This document shows, piece by piece, positions 17,959-26,742 of a DNA stretch of 64,000 nucleotides. Location: NCBI RefSeq assembly GCF_034008315.1, contig NZ_CP125377.1, positions 6,264,501 through 6,328,500 on the forward strand, in the 5' to 3' direction. A program made the translations under genes and the position numbers. The notes under the pieces were generated by a model, which worked only from the letters and a program-made list of their open reading frames with translations, was not told where the DNA came from and did not search any database. Origin of the DNA: Pseudomonas sp. P8_241 (GTDB taxonomy: Bacteria; Pseudomonadota; Gammaproteobacteria; Pseudomonadales; Pseudomonadaceae). Position 1 is the stretch's first letter, and the number at the start of each line of letters is the position of its first letter.

Positions 17959-19188
17959 ATGAGCAAGACTTCTCTCGATAAGAGCAAGATCAAGTTCCTT
18001 CTTCTCGAAGGCGTCCACCAATCGGCTGTCGACGTCCTCAAGGCGGCGGGCTACACCAGCATCGAGTACCTCACAGGTTCTCTGCCGGAAGCCCAGCTCA
18101 AGGAAAAGATCGCGGACGCTCACTTCATCGGCATTCGCTCGCGCACCCAACTGACCGAAGAGATCTTCGATCACGCGAAGAAGCTGGTAGCTGTTGGCTG
18201 TTTCTGCATCGGCACCAACCAGGTCGACCTGAACGCCGCCCGCGAACGCGGTATCGCCGTGTTCAACGCGCCGTACTCCAACACGCGTTCCGTAGCGGAA
18301 CTGGTGCTGGCCGAAGCGATCCTGTTGCTGCGTGGCATCCCTGAGAAGAACGCTTCCTGCCACCGTGGCGGCTGGATCAAGAGCGCAGCCAACTCCTTCG
18401 AAATCCGTGGCAAGAAGCTGGGTATCGTCGGTTACGGCTCGATCGGCACTCAACTGTCGGTCCTGGCGGAAGGCCTGGGCATGCAGGTGTACTTCTACGA
18501 CACCATCACCAAGCTGCCACTGGGTAACGCGACTCAGGTAGGTAACCTGCACGAGCTGCTGGCGATGTCCGACATCGTTTCGCTGCACGTACCAGAAACC
18601 GCCGCCACCCAGTGGATGATGGGCGAGAAGGAAATCCGCGCCATCAAGAAAGGCGGCATCCTGATCAACGCTGCTCGCGGCACCGTGGTCGAACTGGACC
18701 ACCTGGCAGCGGCCATCAAGGACAAGCACCTGATCGGCGCGGCCATCGACGTATTCCCGGTGGAGCCACGCTCCAACGACGAAGAGTTCGAAAGCCCGTT
18801 GCGTGGTCTGGACAACGTGATCCTGACCCCGCACATCGGCGGTTCCACCGCTGAAGCCCAGGCCAACATCGGTCTGGAAGTGGCAGAGAAGCTGGTCAAG
18901 TACAGCGACAACGGTACGTCGGTATCGTCCGTGAACTTCCCGGAAGTGGCCTTGCCGGCTCACCCTGGCAAGCACCGCCTGCTGCACATCCACGAAAACA
19001 TCCCGGGCGTACTCAGCGAGATCAACAAGGTCTTCGCCGAAAACGGCATCAACATCTCCGGTCAGTTCCTGCAGACCAACGAGAAGGTTGGCTACGTGGT
19101 AATCGACGTAGACGCCGAGTACTCGGACCTGGCGCAAGAGAAGCTGCAGCACATCAACGGCACCATTCGTTGCCGTGTACTGTTCTAA
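17959..19188 (+). CDS. serA: D-3-phosphoglycerate dehydrogenase
   Basis: This 409-residue enzyme catalyses the first step of serine synthesis. The NAD-binding loop 'LGIVGYGSIGTQLSVLAE' is near the middle. Catalytic Arg/Glu/His signatures include 'NAARGTVVELDHL' and 'LTPHIGGSTAEAQ'. The C-terminal ACT domain ('HENIPGVLSEINKVFAENGINI') provides serine feedback. The length matches the E. coli-type enzyme, which can also reduce 2-oxoglutarate to recycle NAD, consistent with the adjacent D2HGDH. A strong terminator follows the stop codon. The ATG at 17959 is the conserved start. Confidence 0.97.
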   Translation: MSKTSLDKSKIKFLLLEGVHQSAVDVLKAAGYTSIEYLTGSLPEAQLKEKIADAHFIGIRSRTQLTEEIFDHAKKLVAVGCFCIGTNQVDLNAARERGIAVFNAPYSNTRSVAELVLAEAILLLRGIPEKNASCHRGGWIKSAANSFEIRGKKLGIVGYGSIGTQLSVLAEGLGMQVYFYDTITKLPLGNATQVGNLHELLAMSDIVSLHVPETAATQWMMGEKEIRAIKKGGILINAARGTVVELDHLAAAIKDKHLIGAAIDVFPVEPRSNDEEFESPLRGLDNVILTPHIGGSTAEAQANIGLEVAEKLVKYSDNGTSVSSVNFPEVALPAHPGKHRLLHIHENIPGVLSEINKVFAENGINISGQFLQTNEKVGYVVIDVDAEYSDLAQEKLQHINGTIRCRVLF

Positions 19189-19204
19189 GAACAGGCCGCA
19201 GTTG

Positions 19205-19235
19205 AAAAAGGGAGCCCCTCGGGGCTCCCTTTTTT
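19205..19235 (+). terminator. Rho-independent terminator of serA
   Basis: A perfect GGGAGCCCC / GGGGCTCCC stem with a TC-type tiny loop is flanked by A5 and T6 runs, about 17 bp after the serA stop. Confidence 0.93.
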
Positions 19236-19334
19236 GTGGGAGCGAGCCTGCTAGCGATGGACTCAAGAGCGCTGCGTTCATCCAGTAAACACGCGTTATC
19301 GTCAACGACCATCGCGAGCAGGCTCGCTCCTACA
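19236..19334. repeat. REP-type inverted pair
   Basis: Inverted copies of the GGAGCGAGCCTGCTCGCGATGG family (one copy has a CTAGCG variant) fill the gap right after the serA terminator. Confidence 0.85.
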
Positions 19335-19368
19335 GTGAATAACGTCAGCCCAACTGGGGCTCGCTACT

Positions 19369-19794
19369 TTATTTCACGTTGACCGTGATTTTCTCAGAGA
19401 GGATCGGTGGATCGAACGGCATGTGGCCGCTATCGCCCAACTCCAGCTGCAAGGTGTGCTTGCCCGGCGTGAGCGTGACTTCAGCCTGGGTCTGCGCCTT
19501 GCCGAAGTGCAAATGATTGGCATCGTTCGGAATCGGCGCACCGGCCGCCGGCAGCTCGTCGACATCAATCAGCAGATGGTGGTGACCGGTGTTTTTGGTG
19601 ACATCGCCTGCTGGTGCCAGGGCAATGTTCTCGACAGCAAATTTGACCACGACAGTTTTCGGCACCGTCGCACCGTCTGCAGGAGAAACGATGGACACTT
19701 CGGCCCCTTTCGGAGCCGGGGTTGCTGCGCTTGCCAGTACCGAAACACCCATCAGCAGGCCAACCAGCGCTGCACGTGACGTAAAGCTTTTCAT
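19369..19794 (-). CDS. DUF4399 periplasmic protein
   Basis: This 141-residue protein has a signal peptide ('LVGLLMGVSVLASAATPA', cleavage after ASA). A small beta-rich domain follows with 'VSIVSPADGATVPKTVVVKF', the His-rich 'NTGHHHLLID', 'NHLHFGKAQT' and 'GDSGHMPFDPPI', typical of DUF4399. The clustered His residues suggest metal binding, but the function is unknown. It is transcribed alone, convergent with serA and divergent from the binding-protein gene. Confidence 0.85.
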   Translation of the reverse strand: MKSFTSRAALVGLLMGVSVLASAATPAPKGAEVSIVSPADGATVPKTVVVKFAVENIALAPAGDVTKNTGHHHLLIDVDELPAAGAPIPNDANHLHFGKAQTQAEVTLTPGKHTLQLELGDSGHMPFDPPILSEKITVNVK

Positions 19795-19929
19795 TTTCTT
19801 CTCCAGTTTTTCCGTAAAATCCGCCTGACCATGACAACTTCATGGCCATTTGTTGTCGAAGGCACTCGACAACCATAGCAAAGCGAGCCTGAATCAGAGG
19901 GTCGCGATAATAAATTCAAAGGAGTGACC

Positions 19930-20502
19930 ATGCGCTTTCTGCCTGGCCTGATCTGCCTGATACCCCTTCTGAGCCCATTGGCCCATGCCGAACTGATTGA
20001 CGACGTCAATGACCGAGGCGAATTGCGCATTGCCGTTGAGGCTAATACACCTCCTTTCAATTTCAAGGAGGACGACAAGCTGAGCGGCTTCGAAGTCGAG
20101 CTGGGTCAGATGCTGGCCAATGAGCTGGATGTGCGCGCCGACTTTGTCGTCACCGATTCCAGCGATCTGCTCAATGGCGTGGAAAGCGGCAAATACGACA
20201 TCGCCATCAATCACATTACACAGACCCCGGAGATGACGGATCGTTTCGACTTCAGCGAGCCTTACATCAAGACCAATGCGCAATTGATCGCGCAAAAAGA
20301 ACAACCGCAATCAATCCTGCTGGTGCAGTCACTGACGGAAGAAAAGCCCAAGGCGAACCCGGCCGTGAACCTGGCAATTCCGTTTCAGAAAGGTAATCCG
20401 GCGTTCCATGCAAGCCTGGAAAACGCGCTGCAGCGGATCAAGGACGATGGCCGAATGGAAGCGCTGGAGAAGAAGTGGTTTGGGGCAACTCCCAAACCCT
20501 GA
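19930..20502 (+). CDS. Compact periplasmic solute-binding protein (SBP family 3)
   Basis: This 190-residue protein has a signal peptide ending 'LAHA'. Lobe I of the amino-acid-binding family is intact ('RGELRIAVEANTPPFNFKEDDKLSGFEVELGQMLA', read in segments; 'GKYDIAINHITQTPEMTDRFDFSEPY'). Members normally have 230-260 residues. Here the middle lobe, which usually begins after 'Y...LIAQK', is replaced by a short linker leading straight to the C-terminal 'AFHASLENALQRIKDDGRMEALEKKWFG'. No permease or ATPase gene is adjacent. The start at 19930 has a GGAG 5 nt upstream. Ligand unknown. Confidence 0.82.
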   Translation: MRFLPGLICLIPLLSPLAHAELIDDVNDRGELRIAVEANTPPFNFKEDDKLSGFEVELGQMLANELDVRADFVVTDSSDLLNGVESGKYDIAINHITQTPEMTDRFDFSEPYIKTNAQLIAQKEQPQSILLVQSLTEEKPKANPAVNLAIPFQKGNPAFHASLENALQRIKDDGRMEALEKKWFGATPKP

Positions 20503-20520
20503 AACTAGCACGATCATTTG

Positions 20521-20545
20521 TAGGAGCCGGCTTGCTGGCTCCTAC
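20521..20545. repeat. Single short REP-like dyad
   Basis: TAGGAGCCGG, TTGCT-type loop and a closing GCTCCTA arm make a compact single REP between two convergent genes, lacking the second long copy seen elsewhere. Confidence 0.65.
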
Positions 20546-20563
20546 AGGATTTGGTGATGAGCC

Positions 20564-21043
20564 TTAGATCAATAGTGCGGCCGCGGCTTCTGCCAGCTCG
20601 AGCTCGCTGAAGACTTGAACGCCATGGCGCTTGAGCAACGCAGCCGTCACCCCTTCGCCACTGATTTTCACACCGCTGAACGTGCCGTCATAGGTCAGCA
20701 GATTACCGCACGATGGGCTGTTGGCCTTGAGCACGGCAATGCGGATGCCGTGTTTTTGCACCAGTTCCAGCGCCTGATAAGCCCCGGACAGAAACTGCGC
20801 ACTGACGTCCTCACCCTCAGTGGTGATCACCGCTGCCTGGCCATCGAGTACCTGAGTGCCCTGGCCACCGGGAATTTCCGCAGCTGCCCGGGGCGTCGGC
20901 AAGCCACCGGCAACTTCCGGGCACACGGGCACAACCCGACCTTCATCGAGCCACTGCTGTAGCAGATCGAATGGCCCGCTGGCCCCACCGTCGTAACGCA
21001 CGCGGTGGCCCAACAGGCAGCGGCTGACCAGAATCTTTTCCAT
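20564..21043 (-). CDS. DUF523 family protein
   Basis: This 159-residue cytosolic protein has conserved Cys-containing motifs of DUF523: 'VSRCLLGHRVRYDGG', 'VPVCPEVAGGLPTPR' and 'KANSPSCG'. These Cys residues could bind a metal or an iron-sulfur cluster; the function is not established. The start at 21043 ('MEKILVSRCLLG') matches the family, while the longer frame adds seven unrelated residues. It begins one base after the end of the upstream oxygenase gene, so the two form an operon. Confidence 0.85.
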   Translation of the reverse strand: MEKILVSRCLLGHRVRYDGGASGPFDLLQQWLDEGRVVPVCPEVAGGLPTPRAAAEIPGGQGTQVLDGQAAVITTEGEDVSAQFLSGAYQALELVQKHGIRIAVLKANSPSCGNLLTYDGTFSGVKISGEGVTAALLKRHGVQVFSELELAEAAAALLI

Positions 21044-21044
21044 G

Positions 21045-21677
21045 TCAGAACGGCTCGTTGCCACGTCGCCGGAACCAGCCGGTCAATGACAGGCGTTCGC
21101 GGGCTGCCGGCAAGACTTCGTGGGGCACTTCGCCAGAGAGAAACACCACCAGGCAACCGCCGGTAGGTTGCACGTCGTAGGCACGCTCATTGTCCAGGTA
21201 CATGCGCAACTGACCGCCGTGCTCAGGCAGCCAGCCGTCGTTGAGGTAGACCACCGCCGAGACCATGCGCCGGTCGTCATCGCGAAAACGGTCGAGGTGC
21301 TTGAGGTAGAACGCGCCGGGTGGATACATCGCGAAATGGCTTTCGAAATCCTCCAGCCCCAGGAACAACCCGCGATTGATCGCCTCGCGCAGGCTGTCCA
21401 TCAAGCTCAGGTAGCTGTCGCAAGCCTCGGCCTGGCCGGGATCGATCCACTGGATATGATCACCGCGGATTCCCTCGCGAATCTCCGAAGTCGGTCCACG
21501 GCCGACGGCGGCCGGAGCCAGCTCACCCTCGGCGGCACGTTTACGGCACTCGGCCGCCAGAGCCCGGGTCAGATCCAGAGGCAGGAAAATATTCTGCTGC
21601 GACCAGCCGCGCTCGGCCAGGTCATCGACGATTCGTAACAGCAGCGGGTGATCAGAGGATATTTGCATGGCGCGCAT
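21045..21677 (-). CDS. 2OG-Fe(II) oxygenase, prolyl-hydroxylase (PHD/EGLN-like) type
   Basis: This 210-residue oxygenase has the facial triad His127-x-Asp129 ('KHLDRFRDD') and His186 ('VPHEVLP'), plus the 2-oxoglutarate-binding Arg195 ('RERLSLTGWF'). 'HGGQLRMY' and 'GGCLVVFLSGEVPHEV' match the P4Hc/PHD fold. A P. putida relative in this family is reported to hydroxylate a proline of elongation factor Tu and was compared with animal oxygen-sensing PHDs; the same role is likely here but unproven. The start may instead be the ATG three codons later. It is paired with the DUF523 gene. Confidence 0.87.
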   Translation of the reverse strand: MRAMQISSDHPLLLRIVDDLAERGWSQQNIFLPLDLTRALAAECRKRAAEGELAPAAVGRGPTSEIREGIRGDHIQWIDPGQAEACDSYLSLMDSLREAINRGLFLGLEDFESHFAMYPPGAFYLKHLDRFRDDDRRMVSAVVYLNDGWLPEHGGQLRMYLDNERAYDVQPTGGCLVVFLSGEVPHEVLPAARERLSLTGWFRRRGNEPF

Positions 21678-21785
21678 AGTATGCCTGTGCCTGAAAATCC
21701 GACAGAGCCGCGCAGCGGGTTGATTCGAATTCTCGACAAGTCAGGGTGCCACACGGAGAATAGTCGCCTGCCGACAGGAGTCCCT

Positions 21786-22526
21786 ATGCGCCGTTTGCTT
21801 TTATCACTGCTGATGTTCTGCGTTTTGCCCGCCTGGGCAGACGGCCATGACCAGCTGTACAAGGTCGCCGGCTGGCCAGAGCAACGCGTGCATTTCAACG
21901 ACGCCCTCACGGCCGCTCAACAGCGCTACCAAAGCAGCCTGCCTCCCGCGGTCTTCCAGGCACTCGTCAATAACAGCAATCAGCGCTTTGCGCCCCAGGC
22001 CGTGGACCAACGCGCCCAAGCGCAACTGCGCAAGAATCTCGCCGACCCAAAGCCGGCACTGACGTTTTTCCAGTCGCCACTGGGCAAGAAAATCATCGCC
22101 GCCGAATTGCTGGCGACCCGTCGGGATCAACTGGCAAAAAATGCCAAGGGATTGCCAAAAATGCAGGCCAGCGACAGCCGCATGCTGATCATCGGCCATC
22201 TCGCTCAGGCCCTGCCGGCGCGTGAAGCGGGCGCAGAAGTCAGCCTCGCGATTGCCGGCGTCGCAGCGGACAGCCTGAGCGCGATGATCCCCGGCCTGCT
22301 CGGGGCCGGTCAGGCACAAAGCATGTTGAACGGGCAGCGCCAACGCCTGATGGACCAGATCGGTAGCGACCTGAACAACACGCTGTTGTATGTCTATCGT
22401 GATCTGTCGGACAACGAGCTGGAGGAGTTTGCGACCTTTGCCGAGTCGGCTGAAGGTCAGGCTTACTATCAGGCGGCGCTGGCGGCGATTCGGGCGGGGT
22501 TGGCGGTGGGGCAGAACCCCCAGTGA
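21786..22526 (+). CDS. DUF2059-like exported protein
   Basis: This 246-residue protein has a clear signal peptide ('MRRLLLSLLMFCVLPAWADG'). Two helical stretches resembling DUF2059 follow: one near residues 30-110 ends 'FFQSPLGKKIIAAELL', and one near the C-terminus reads 'LSDNELEEFATFAESAEGQAYYQA'. No catalytic residues are recognisable and the function is unknown. It is divergent from the oxygenase gene across about 110 bp and ends at a REP pair. Confidence 0.75.
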   Translation: MRRLLLSLLMFCVLPAWADGHDQLYKVAGWPEQRVHFNDALTAAQQRYQSSLPPAVFQALVNNSNQRFAPQAVDQRAQAQLRKNLADPKPALTFFQSPLGKKIIAAELLATRRDQLAKNAKGLPKMQASDSRMLIIGHLAQALPAREAGAEVSLAIAGVAADSLSAMIPGLLGAGQAQSMLNGQRQRLMDQIGSDLNNTLLYVYRDLSDNELEEFATFAESAEGQAYYQAALAAIRAGLAVGQNPQ

Positions 22527-22531
22527 AAAAA

Positions 22532-22582
22532 ATCGCAGCCTTCGGCAGCTGCGCTCTGTAGGAGCTGCCGAAGGCTGCGATC
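22532..22582. repeat. REP-type inverted pair, tight
   Basis: Inverted ATCGCAGCCTTCGGCAGCT and AGCTGCCGAAGGCTGCGAT copies are separated by only about 13 bp, between convergent genes. Confidence 0.85.
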
Positions 22583-22595
22583 TTTCGATCTTGAC

Positions 22596-23543
22596 TCATC
22601 GATACTGCCGGCTCATCCGCTTGGTCAAAAACCCGAAATACTCCGTTCGCATCACCAGCGTTTCATTCGCCAGATGATGCCGAGCCTCAGGCAGCATTAG
22701 CACCTGTGGCCGATCAAACTTGCCGCGCAGCACTTCAAGATTGTGTTCCCAATCGACGGTCATATCTGCCTGCCCCTGCACTATCAATGGCCGTCGACTG
22801 CTGATCGGCGCGGCTTCGATGCGTTTGATCCAGCGTGACAACGCCCCGACCCACGCGGTCGGCAGACGCAGTGGCTGCAACGGATCGGCTTGCAGGAACG
22901 GCAGGAACGCCGGGTCGTTGGAGTTTTCGCTGAAGCGCCGGGCAATGGCTTTGACGAACGGTTTGAGCAAGTAATAGCTCAATTGCGACCAACCCCACGC
23001 CCGTGGTCGCACCAGCGGTGACAACAGAATCACCTGCCCCTGGGCCGGGCTGTTCGCGCCGGCATTCAACACATGATCGATCACGATGGCCCCGCCGGTA
23101 CTCTGCCCGCACAGATGCCACGGTTGCGGTAAATCAAGGGATTTTGCTTCGGTAAACAGCCCTTGCAAGGTGTCCTGGTACTCGGCGAAATCCTTGATGC
23201 TCGCACGCTCGCCACTGGACAACCCATGCCCCGGCAAATCACAGGCAATCACAGCGAACCCCTGGTCCAGCGCCCACTCAATCACATGCCGGTACAGCCC
23301 GGTGTGGTCATAAAAACCGTGGAAGACAAACAGCGTCGCCTTCGCCCCTTCGGGCCACCAGAACTGACTCACCAGCTGATACCCATCAATCTCGAAGCGC
23401 CCAAGGCCACTGCGCACTCGACGCTGCGCAAAATCCAGCCCGTAGAACCGCTGATAGGCCTGCGCCTGCGTCGACAAAGGCTGCCCATCCGCCAATGGCC
23501 GCAGGCTGGCGCGCAAGAGTTCAGGGTCGAAAGTGACAGACAT
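22596..23543 (-). CDS. Alpha/beta hydrolase (monoacylglycerol-lipase-like)
   Basis: This 315-residue serine hydrolase has the oxyanion segment 'FVFHGFYDHTGLY', 'CDLPGHGLSSGERA', the nucleophile elbow 'CGQSTGG', an acid in 'VQGQADMTVDW' and a His in 'LPEARHHLANE'. 'GHGLSSGERA' is typical of the monoacylglycerol-lipase/lysophospholipase group. There is no signal peptide, so it is probably cytosolic. The substrate is not determined. The start at 23543 ('MSVTFDPELLRASL') is chosen over a weaker upstream extension. Confidence 0.85.
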   Translation of the reverse strand: MSVTFDPELLRASLRPLADGQPLSTQAQAYQRFYGLDFAQRRVRSGLGRFEIDGYQLVSQFWWPEGAKATLFVFHGFYDHTGLYRHVIEWALDQGFAVIACDLPGHGLSSGERASIKDFAEYQDTLQGLFTEAKSLDLPQPWHLCGQSTGGAIVIDHVLNAGANSPAQGQVILLSPLVRPRAWGWSQLSYYLLKPFVKAIARRFSENSNDPAFLPFLQADPLQPLRLPTAWVGALSRWIKRIEAAPISSRRPLIVQGQADMTVDWEHNLEVLRGKFDRPQVLMLPEARHHLANETLVMRTEYFGFLTKRMSRQYR

Positions 23544-23638
23544 GGACAATTCCAAAGCAGAAACGGACTTTATAGGCCTGCGATATTCATCTGTCGCGGC
23601 AAGCATGGCAAGCTAGCCGACCTTCGAGGATTGAACCG

Positions 23639-24235
23639 ATGCGCTCGCCCCTTCGCGCCACCCTGTTTGCCAGCCTGCTCGCCGTGGTGTGTGCCGGCGC
23701 ATTGTGGGCGGGCTACGACTGGTTTCAAGGGCGTTACCTGCGCGCATTCAGTTCCCACACCGCAATGTTTTCCGGTGATCCGCTGCGTCTTCCCGAGGCC
23801 ATGGCCGGACCTGGCGCCATCCGCCTCGTGCATTTCTGGGACCCGGCTTGCCCATGCAACGTCGGCAATCAACAACACCTGACGGAACTGGTCGAGCGCT
23901 ACGTACCGCACGGTGTGGAATTTTATGCGGTGCAAAAACCCGGCAGCCACGGCCAGTTGCCGAGCATCTTGAGCAACCTGAAAACCATCGACGTCCTGCC
24001 CGGTTCCGAACAGGTCCCCGCCAGTCCCGCGGTGGCGATCTGGGATCGTTCCGGCAAACTCGCGTACTTCGGCCCGTACAGCGAGGGCCTGACCTGTAAT
24101 TCGAGCAACAGCTTTATCGAACCGATCCTGCAAGCACTCGACGAAGGCCGTTCGGTGAGTGCTACGCACACACTGGCGGTAGGGTGTTACTGCCCCTGGC
24201 CGGTCGATCCGCCGCAAGAGAAAAAAGCCGAGTAA
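23639..24235 (+). CDS. Membrane-anchored thioredoxin-fold protein (DUF6436-like)
   Basis: This 198-residue protein has an N-terminal membrane anchor ('ATLFASLLAVVCAGALWAGYDW') and a thioredoxin-like periplasmic domain. The CxxC position holds 'WDPACPCNVGNQ' (Cys-Pro-Cys), and the cis-Pro region is 'VPASPAVAIWD'. Further Cys pairs lie near the C-terminus ('GCYCPWP'). It probably takes part in envelope thiol redox chemistry, but the closely spaced CPC differs from DsbE/TlpA CxxC sites. It lies 87 bp upstream of the acylase gene on the same strand. Confidence 0.7.
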   Translation: MRSPLRATLFASLLAVVCAGALWAGYDWFQGRYLRAFSSHTAMFSGDPLRLPEAMAGPGAIRLVHFWDPACPCNVGNQQHLTELVERYVPHGVEFYAVQKPGSHGQLPSILSNLKTIDVLPGSEQVPASPAVAIWDRSGKLAYFGPYSEGLTCNSSNSFIEPILQALDEGRSVSATHTLAVGCYCPWPVDPPQEKKAE

Positions 24236-24322
24236 GACGAATCCCTCCTACGGGCGATGCGTCAAATCGGCAGCGCGTGTTAAACAGAGCCCCATGGACC
24301 ACAATAACAACAAGGAGTCGCC

Positions 24323-26722
24323 ATGAAACGTAGCCTGACCGCTCTCGCTCTGCTGATCGTCGTGCTGGCCGCAGGCGCCAGCTGGTATCTCTACAGCAAG
24401 CAGCCGTCACGCCAGGGCATGGTCGAACTGCAACACCTGCAAGGCTCGGTCACCGTGCGCTACGACGAGCGCGGCGTCCCGCATATCCGCGCCGAAAACG
24501 AAACCGACCTGTACCGCACTCTCGGCTATGTGCATGCCCAGGACCGGCTGTTCCAGATGGAAGTCCTGCGCCGTCTCGCCCGTGGCGAACTGGCTGAAGT
24601 GCTCGGACCGAAACTGCTCGACACCGACAAACTGATGCGCAGTCTGCGCATTCGCGAGCGTGCCGAAACCTATCTGGCGAATCTGGATAAACAGTCTCCC
24701 TCGTTCATTGCCCTGCAAGCCTACCTGGACGGTATCAATCAGTATCAGGACAGCCACCCAAAACCCGTGGAATTCGATGTGCTGGGCATTTCCAAGCGCC
24801 CGTTCACGGCTCAGGACACCATCAGCATTGCCGGTTACATGGCCTACAGCTTTGCTGCCGCATTTCGCACCGAACCCTTGTTGACGTTTGTCCGTGATCA
24901 ACTGGGCCCTCAATACCTGAACGTCTTTGATCTCGACTGGCAGCCCAAGGGCGTGCTCAATGGAGCCGCACCGTCGATGACCGGCATCGACTGGAAAGAT
25001 CTCAACGCTCTCGCCCGCCTCAGCGAACAGGCCCTGGCCGATAATGGCCTGCCGCAATTCGAGGGCAGCAATGCCTGGGTTGTCGCCGGCAGTCGCACCA
25101 AAAGCGGCAAGCCACTGCTGGCGGGCGATCCGCATATACGCTTCTCTGCGCCGTCGGTGTGGTACGAAGCTCACCTCTATGCACCGGGCTTCGAGCTCTA
25201 CGGTCACTATCAGGCCTTGATGCCGTTCGCATCCCTGGGCTTGAACCGCGACTTCGGCTGGAGCATTACCATGTTCCAGAACGATGACCTCGACCTGATC
25301 GCCGAGAAGGTCAACCCAGGCAACCCCAACCAAGTCTGGTATCGCGGCAAATGGGTGGACATGACCTCCAGCGAACAACAGATCGCGGTCAAGGGCCAGG
25401 CACCGGTGACACTGGTATTGCGCCAATCGCCCCATGGGCCGATCGTCAACGACACCCTGGGTGCAGGCGTCGGCAAAACGCCGATTGCCATGTGGTGGGC
25501 CTTTCTCGAAAGCCAGAATCCGATCATCGACGGTTTCTATCAGCTCAACCGCGCCGACACCCTGGCCAAGGCCCGTGGTGCCGCGGCAAAAATCCAGGCG
25601 CCCGGCTTGAACGTTGTCTGGGCCAATACCAAGGGCGATATCGGCTGGTGGGCAGCGGCGCAATTGCCCAAGCGTCCGGCGGGTGTGCGTCCCTGGTTCA
25701 TCCTCGATGGCAGCACGGCCGAAGCGGACAAGGACGGCTTCTACCCGTTCAGCGCCAACCCCCAGGAAGAAAACCCGGCGCGGGGCTACATCGTCTCGGC
25801 CAACTTCCAGCCCGTGTCGTCAACCGGCATGGAGATTCCCGGTTATTACAACCTTGCCGACCGCGGCCAGCAGCTCAATCAGCAGCTCAGCGACAAAAAC
25901 GTGAAGTGGGATCTGGAGACCAGCCAGAAGTTGCAACTGGGCACCACCACGGCCTACGGTCCGCGTTTGTTGGCACCTCTGTTGCCGGTGTTGCGTGAAG
26001 TGGTGAGCGATCCCGACGAACTCAAACTGGTGGAACAACTGGCGCAATGGAAAGGTGATTACCCGCTGGAGTCCACCAGCGCCACGGTGTTCAACCAATT
26101 CCTGTTCAGCCTCGCCGACGCGACCATGCACGACGAATTGGGTAACGACTTTTTCGAAACCTTGCTCTCGACCCGCGTGATCGACGCCGCGCTGCCGCGC
26201 CTGGCTGAAACCGTCGACTCACCGTGGTGGGACAACCGCACCACCCTCGGCAAGGAAACCCGCGCAGACACGGTGAAGGTAGCCTGGCAGGCCAGCATCG
26301 CGCACCTCAAGGCCACCTTCGGCGCGGACTTCGCGCAGTGGCAGTGGGGCAACGCGCACACGCTGACCCACGGCCATCCACTGGGACAACAGAAGCCATT
26401 GGACCGGATCTTCAACGTGGGTCCGTTCGCCGCTCCAGGCAGCCACGAGGTGCCGAACAATCTTTCAGCGAAAATCGGCCCGGCACCGTGGCCCGTCACC
26501 TACGGACCCTCGACCCGACGCCTGGTCGACTTTGCCGATCCAGCCCACAGCCTGACCATCAACCCGGTCGGCCAGAGTGGTGTGCTGCTCGACCGTCACT
26601 ATGAGGATCAATCCGAGGCGTACATCGAAGGCCTCTATTTCCAGGCGCACCTCAATGACGAAGAGGTCACGGCCAATACGCGCGGAACGTTGAAGCTATT
26701 GCCGGCGCGAGCTGCGCCATAA
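24323..26722 (+). CDS. hacB: Penicillin-amidase-family acylase (N-acyl-homoserine-lactone acylase, HacB-like)
   Basis: This 799-residue periplasmic Ntn hydrolase matures by self-cleavage into two chains. An N-terminal anchor or signal is followed by the alpha chain ('GYVHAQDRLFQMEVLRRLARG'). The predicted autocatalytic Ser is about 249 in 'FEGSNAWVVAG', followed by 'KPLLAGDPHI' and late 'VGPFAAPGSHEV'. Its place next to the thioredoxin-like gene matches P. aeruginosa PA0305 (HacB), which degrades acyl-homoserine lactones and can affect quorum sensing. The assignment to AHL rather than beta-lactam substrates is inferred from synteny and family. Confidence 0.85.
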   Translation: MKRSLTALALLIVVLAAGASWYLYSKQPSRQGMVELQHLQGSVTVRYDERGVPHIRAENETDLYRTLGYVHAQDRLFQMEVLRRLARGELAEVLGPKLLDTDKLMRSLRIRERAETYLANLDKQSPSFIALQAYLDGINQYQDSHPKPVEFDVLGISKRPFTAQDTISIAGYMAYSFAAAFRTEPLLTFVRDQLGPQYLNVFDLDWQPKGVLNGAAPSMTGIDWKDLNALARLSEQALADNGLPQFEGSNAWVVAGSRTKSGKPLLAGDPHIRFSAPSVWYEAHLYAPGFELYGHYQALMPFASLGLNRDFGWSITMFQNDDLDLIAEKVNPGNPNQVWYRGKWVDMTSSEQQIAVKGQAPVTLVLRQSPHGPIVNDTLGAGVGKTPIAMWWAFLESQNPIIDGFYQLNRADTLAKARGAAAKIQAPGLNVVWANTKGDIGWWAAAQLPKRPAGVRPWFILDGSTAEADKDGFYPFSANPQEENPARGYIVSANFQPVSSTGMEIPGYYNLADRGQQLNQQLSDKNVKWDLETSQKLQLGTTTAYGPRLLAPLLPVLREVVSDPDELKLVEQLAQWKGDYPLESTSATVFNQFLFSLADATMHDELGNDFFETLLSTRVIDAALPRLAETVDSPWWDNRTTLGKETRADTVKVAWQASIAHLKATFGADFAQWQWGNAHTLTHGHPLGQQKPLDRIFNVGPFAAPGSHEVPNNLSAKIGPAPWPVTYGPSTRRLVDFADPAHSLTINPVGQSGVLLDRHYEDQSEAYIEGLYFQAHLNDEEVTANTRGTLKLLPARAAP

Positions 26723-26742
26723 CTCATTGTCGACAGGACCGG

